In this document: one piece after another, positions 63,893 to 64,000 of the stretch
Position numbering within the stretch: position 1 is the first letter of the stretch
Layout: every line of letters starts with the position of its first letter
Source: Paenibacillus dendrobii
GTDB lineage: Bacteria; Bacillota; Bacilli; Paenibacillales; Paenibacillaceae
Direction: 5' to 3'
Assembly: GCF_009807035.1 (NCBI RefSeq)
Contig: NZ_WUBI01000001.1
Span: 124,001 to 188,000, forward strand
DNA: 64,000 nucleotides
The notes under the pieces: model-generated
What the model saw: the letters and a program-made list of their open reading frames with translations, nothing else
Told to the model about the DNA's origin: nothing
Database searches by the model: none
Made by a program: the position numbers and the translations under genes

Positions 63893-64000
63893 GGGTATCG
63901 GTCATTTTGAGGTTCTGCCCGAGATGGCTCAGCACATCGTGGACGGAAATAGCGAGGCGGTTCAAGCGGCCATTGCAGGGGGCTGGAAAATACGCCAGCC
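63879..64000 (+). CDS. Start of a third overlapping gene, cut by the right edge
   Basis: ATG 63879 follows AAGGAGGA by eight bases and lies within the last codons of the GIY-YIG gene. The frame stays open to the edge: VKLKGIGHFEVLPEMAQHIV, then NSEAVQAAIAGGWKI. The second part resembles the beginning of an ankyrin-type repeat, but only 40 codons are visible and the function is unknown. The overlap suggests one operon with the HEAT and GIY-YIG genes. Confidence 0.7.
   Translation, partial: MVKLKGIGHFEVLPEMAQHIVDGNSEAVQAAIAGGWKIRQ

Noticed and set aside
1..64000. tRNA or rRNA genes, insertion sequences, prophage, origin of replication
   Set aside because: I looked for cloverleaf ends with TTCGA-type arms, transposase or integrase motifs, terminal repeats and DnaA-box clusters, and saw none convincing.

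Overview
The window looks like chromosomal DNA of a saprophytic, glycan-degrading Firmicute, most likely Paenibacillus or a close relative in the Paenibacillaceae. Evidence: moderately high GC with strong AGGAGG-type ribosome binding sites and frequent TTG/GTG starts, S-layer homology (SLH) modules, several MalF/MalG-type sugar ABC permease pairs that rely on a separate MsmK-type ATPase, YesM/YesN-type two-component regulation, and a CcpA cre-like site. No rRNA, tRNA, CRISPR array, prophage or insertion sequence was seen.

Layout. (1) 1-8150: a sugar ABC transporter (solute-binding lipoprotein cut by the left edge, two permeases), a GH38 alpha-mannosidase, an enolase-superfamily sugar-acid dehydratase homologue and an SDR epimerase/dehydrogenase, all + strand and probably one operon. 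(2) 8151-16302: a gene-free stretch with a degenerate ~30-bp repeat array, then two secreted proteins: an 1858-aa SLH-anchored double beta-helix protein and a CBM6/GH99-like protein. Their terminators are near-copies of each other. (3) 16485-30004: nine tightly packed genes: one ABC ATPase, a 984-aa membrane-anchored solute-binding fusion, two permeases, an NHL/Yip1 membrane protein, a DUF5696 protein, two more permeases and a solute-binding lipoprotein. (4) 30101-37684: a promoter with a cre-like site, then an orphan solute-binding lipoprotein, a YesN-type response regulator, a YesM-type kinase and a GH95 alpha-L-fucosidase. (5) 37694-43396: a GH43-type gene facing a GntR/LacI-type repressor, then an AraC-type regulator divergent from a sugar-phosphate isomerase/epimerase and a Gfo/Idh/MocA dehydrogenase, with candidate operators for both regulators. 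(6) 43500-47642: small genes (stalk-domain protein, nucleotidyltransferase, DUF1796 protein, lipoprotein, TauE/SafE permease). (7) 47799-55869: a five-gene cassette of SWIM zinc finger, HEAT-repeat, MoxR AAA+ ATPase, DUF5682 and VWA proteins, related to E. coli yehL/M/P/Q. (8) 56484-64000: a 1205-aa multimodular secreted protein, a HisB-N/GmhB-like HAD phosphatase, a spermidine-synthase-like protein, a HEAT protein, a UvrC N-half-like GIY-YIG protein and the start of another gene.

How the genes fit together. Regions 1-5 look like a polysaccharide-utilisation territory. Surface proteins would bind and cut a mannose-, fucose- and pentose-containing glycan. Oligosaccharides would enter through three permease pairs that share the one ATPase seen here. 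GH38, GH95 and GH43 enzymes without signal peptides would then trim them in the cytoplasm. Substrates are inferred from families and not proven. The SWIM-HEAT-MoxR-DUF5682-VWA cassette is the best candidate for an under-described system. MoxR/VWA pairs are known chaperone-like modules, but the substrate here is unknown, and the DUF5682 protein carries GxxH...E...GxxH signatures reminiscent of TIKI/TraB/EreA-like hydrolases.
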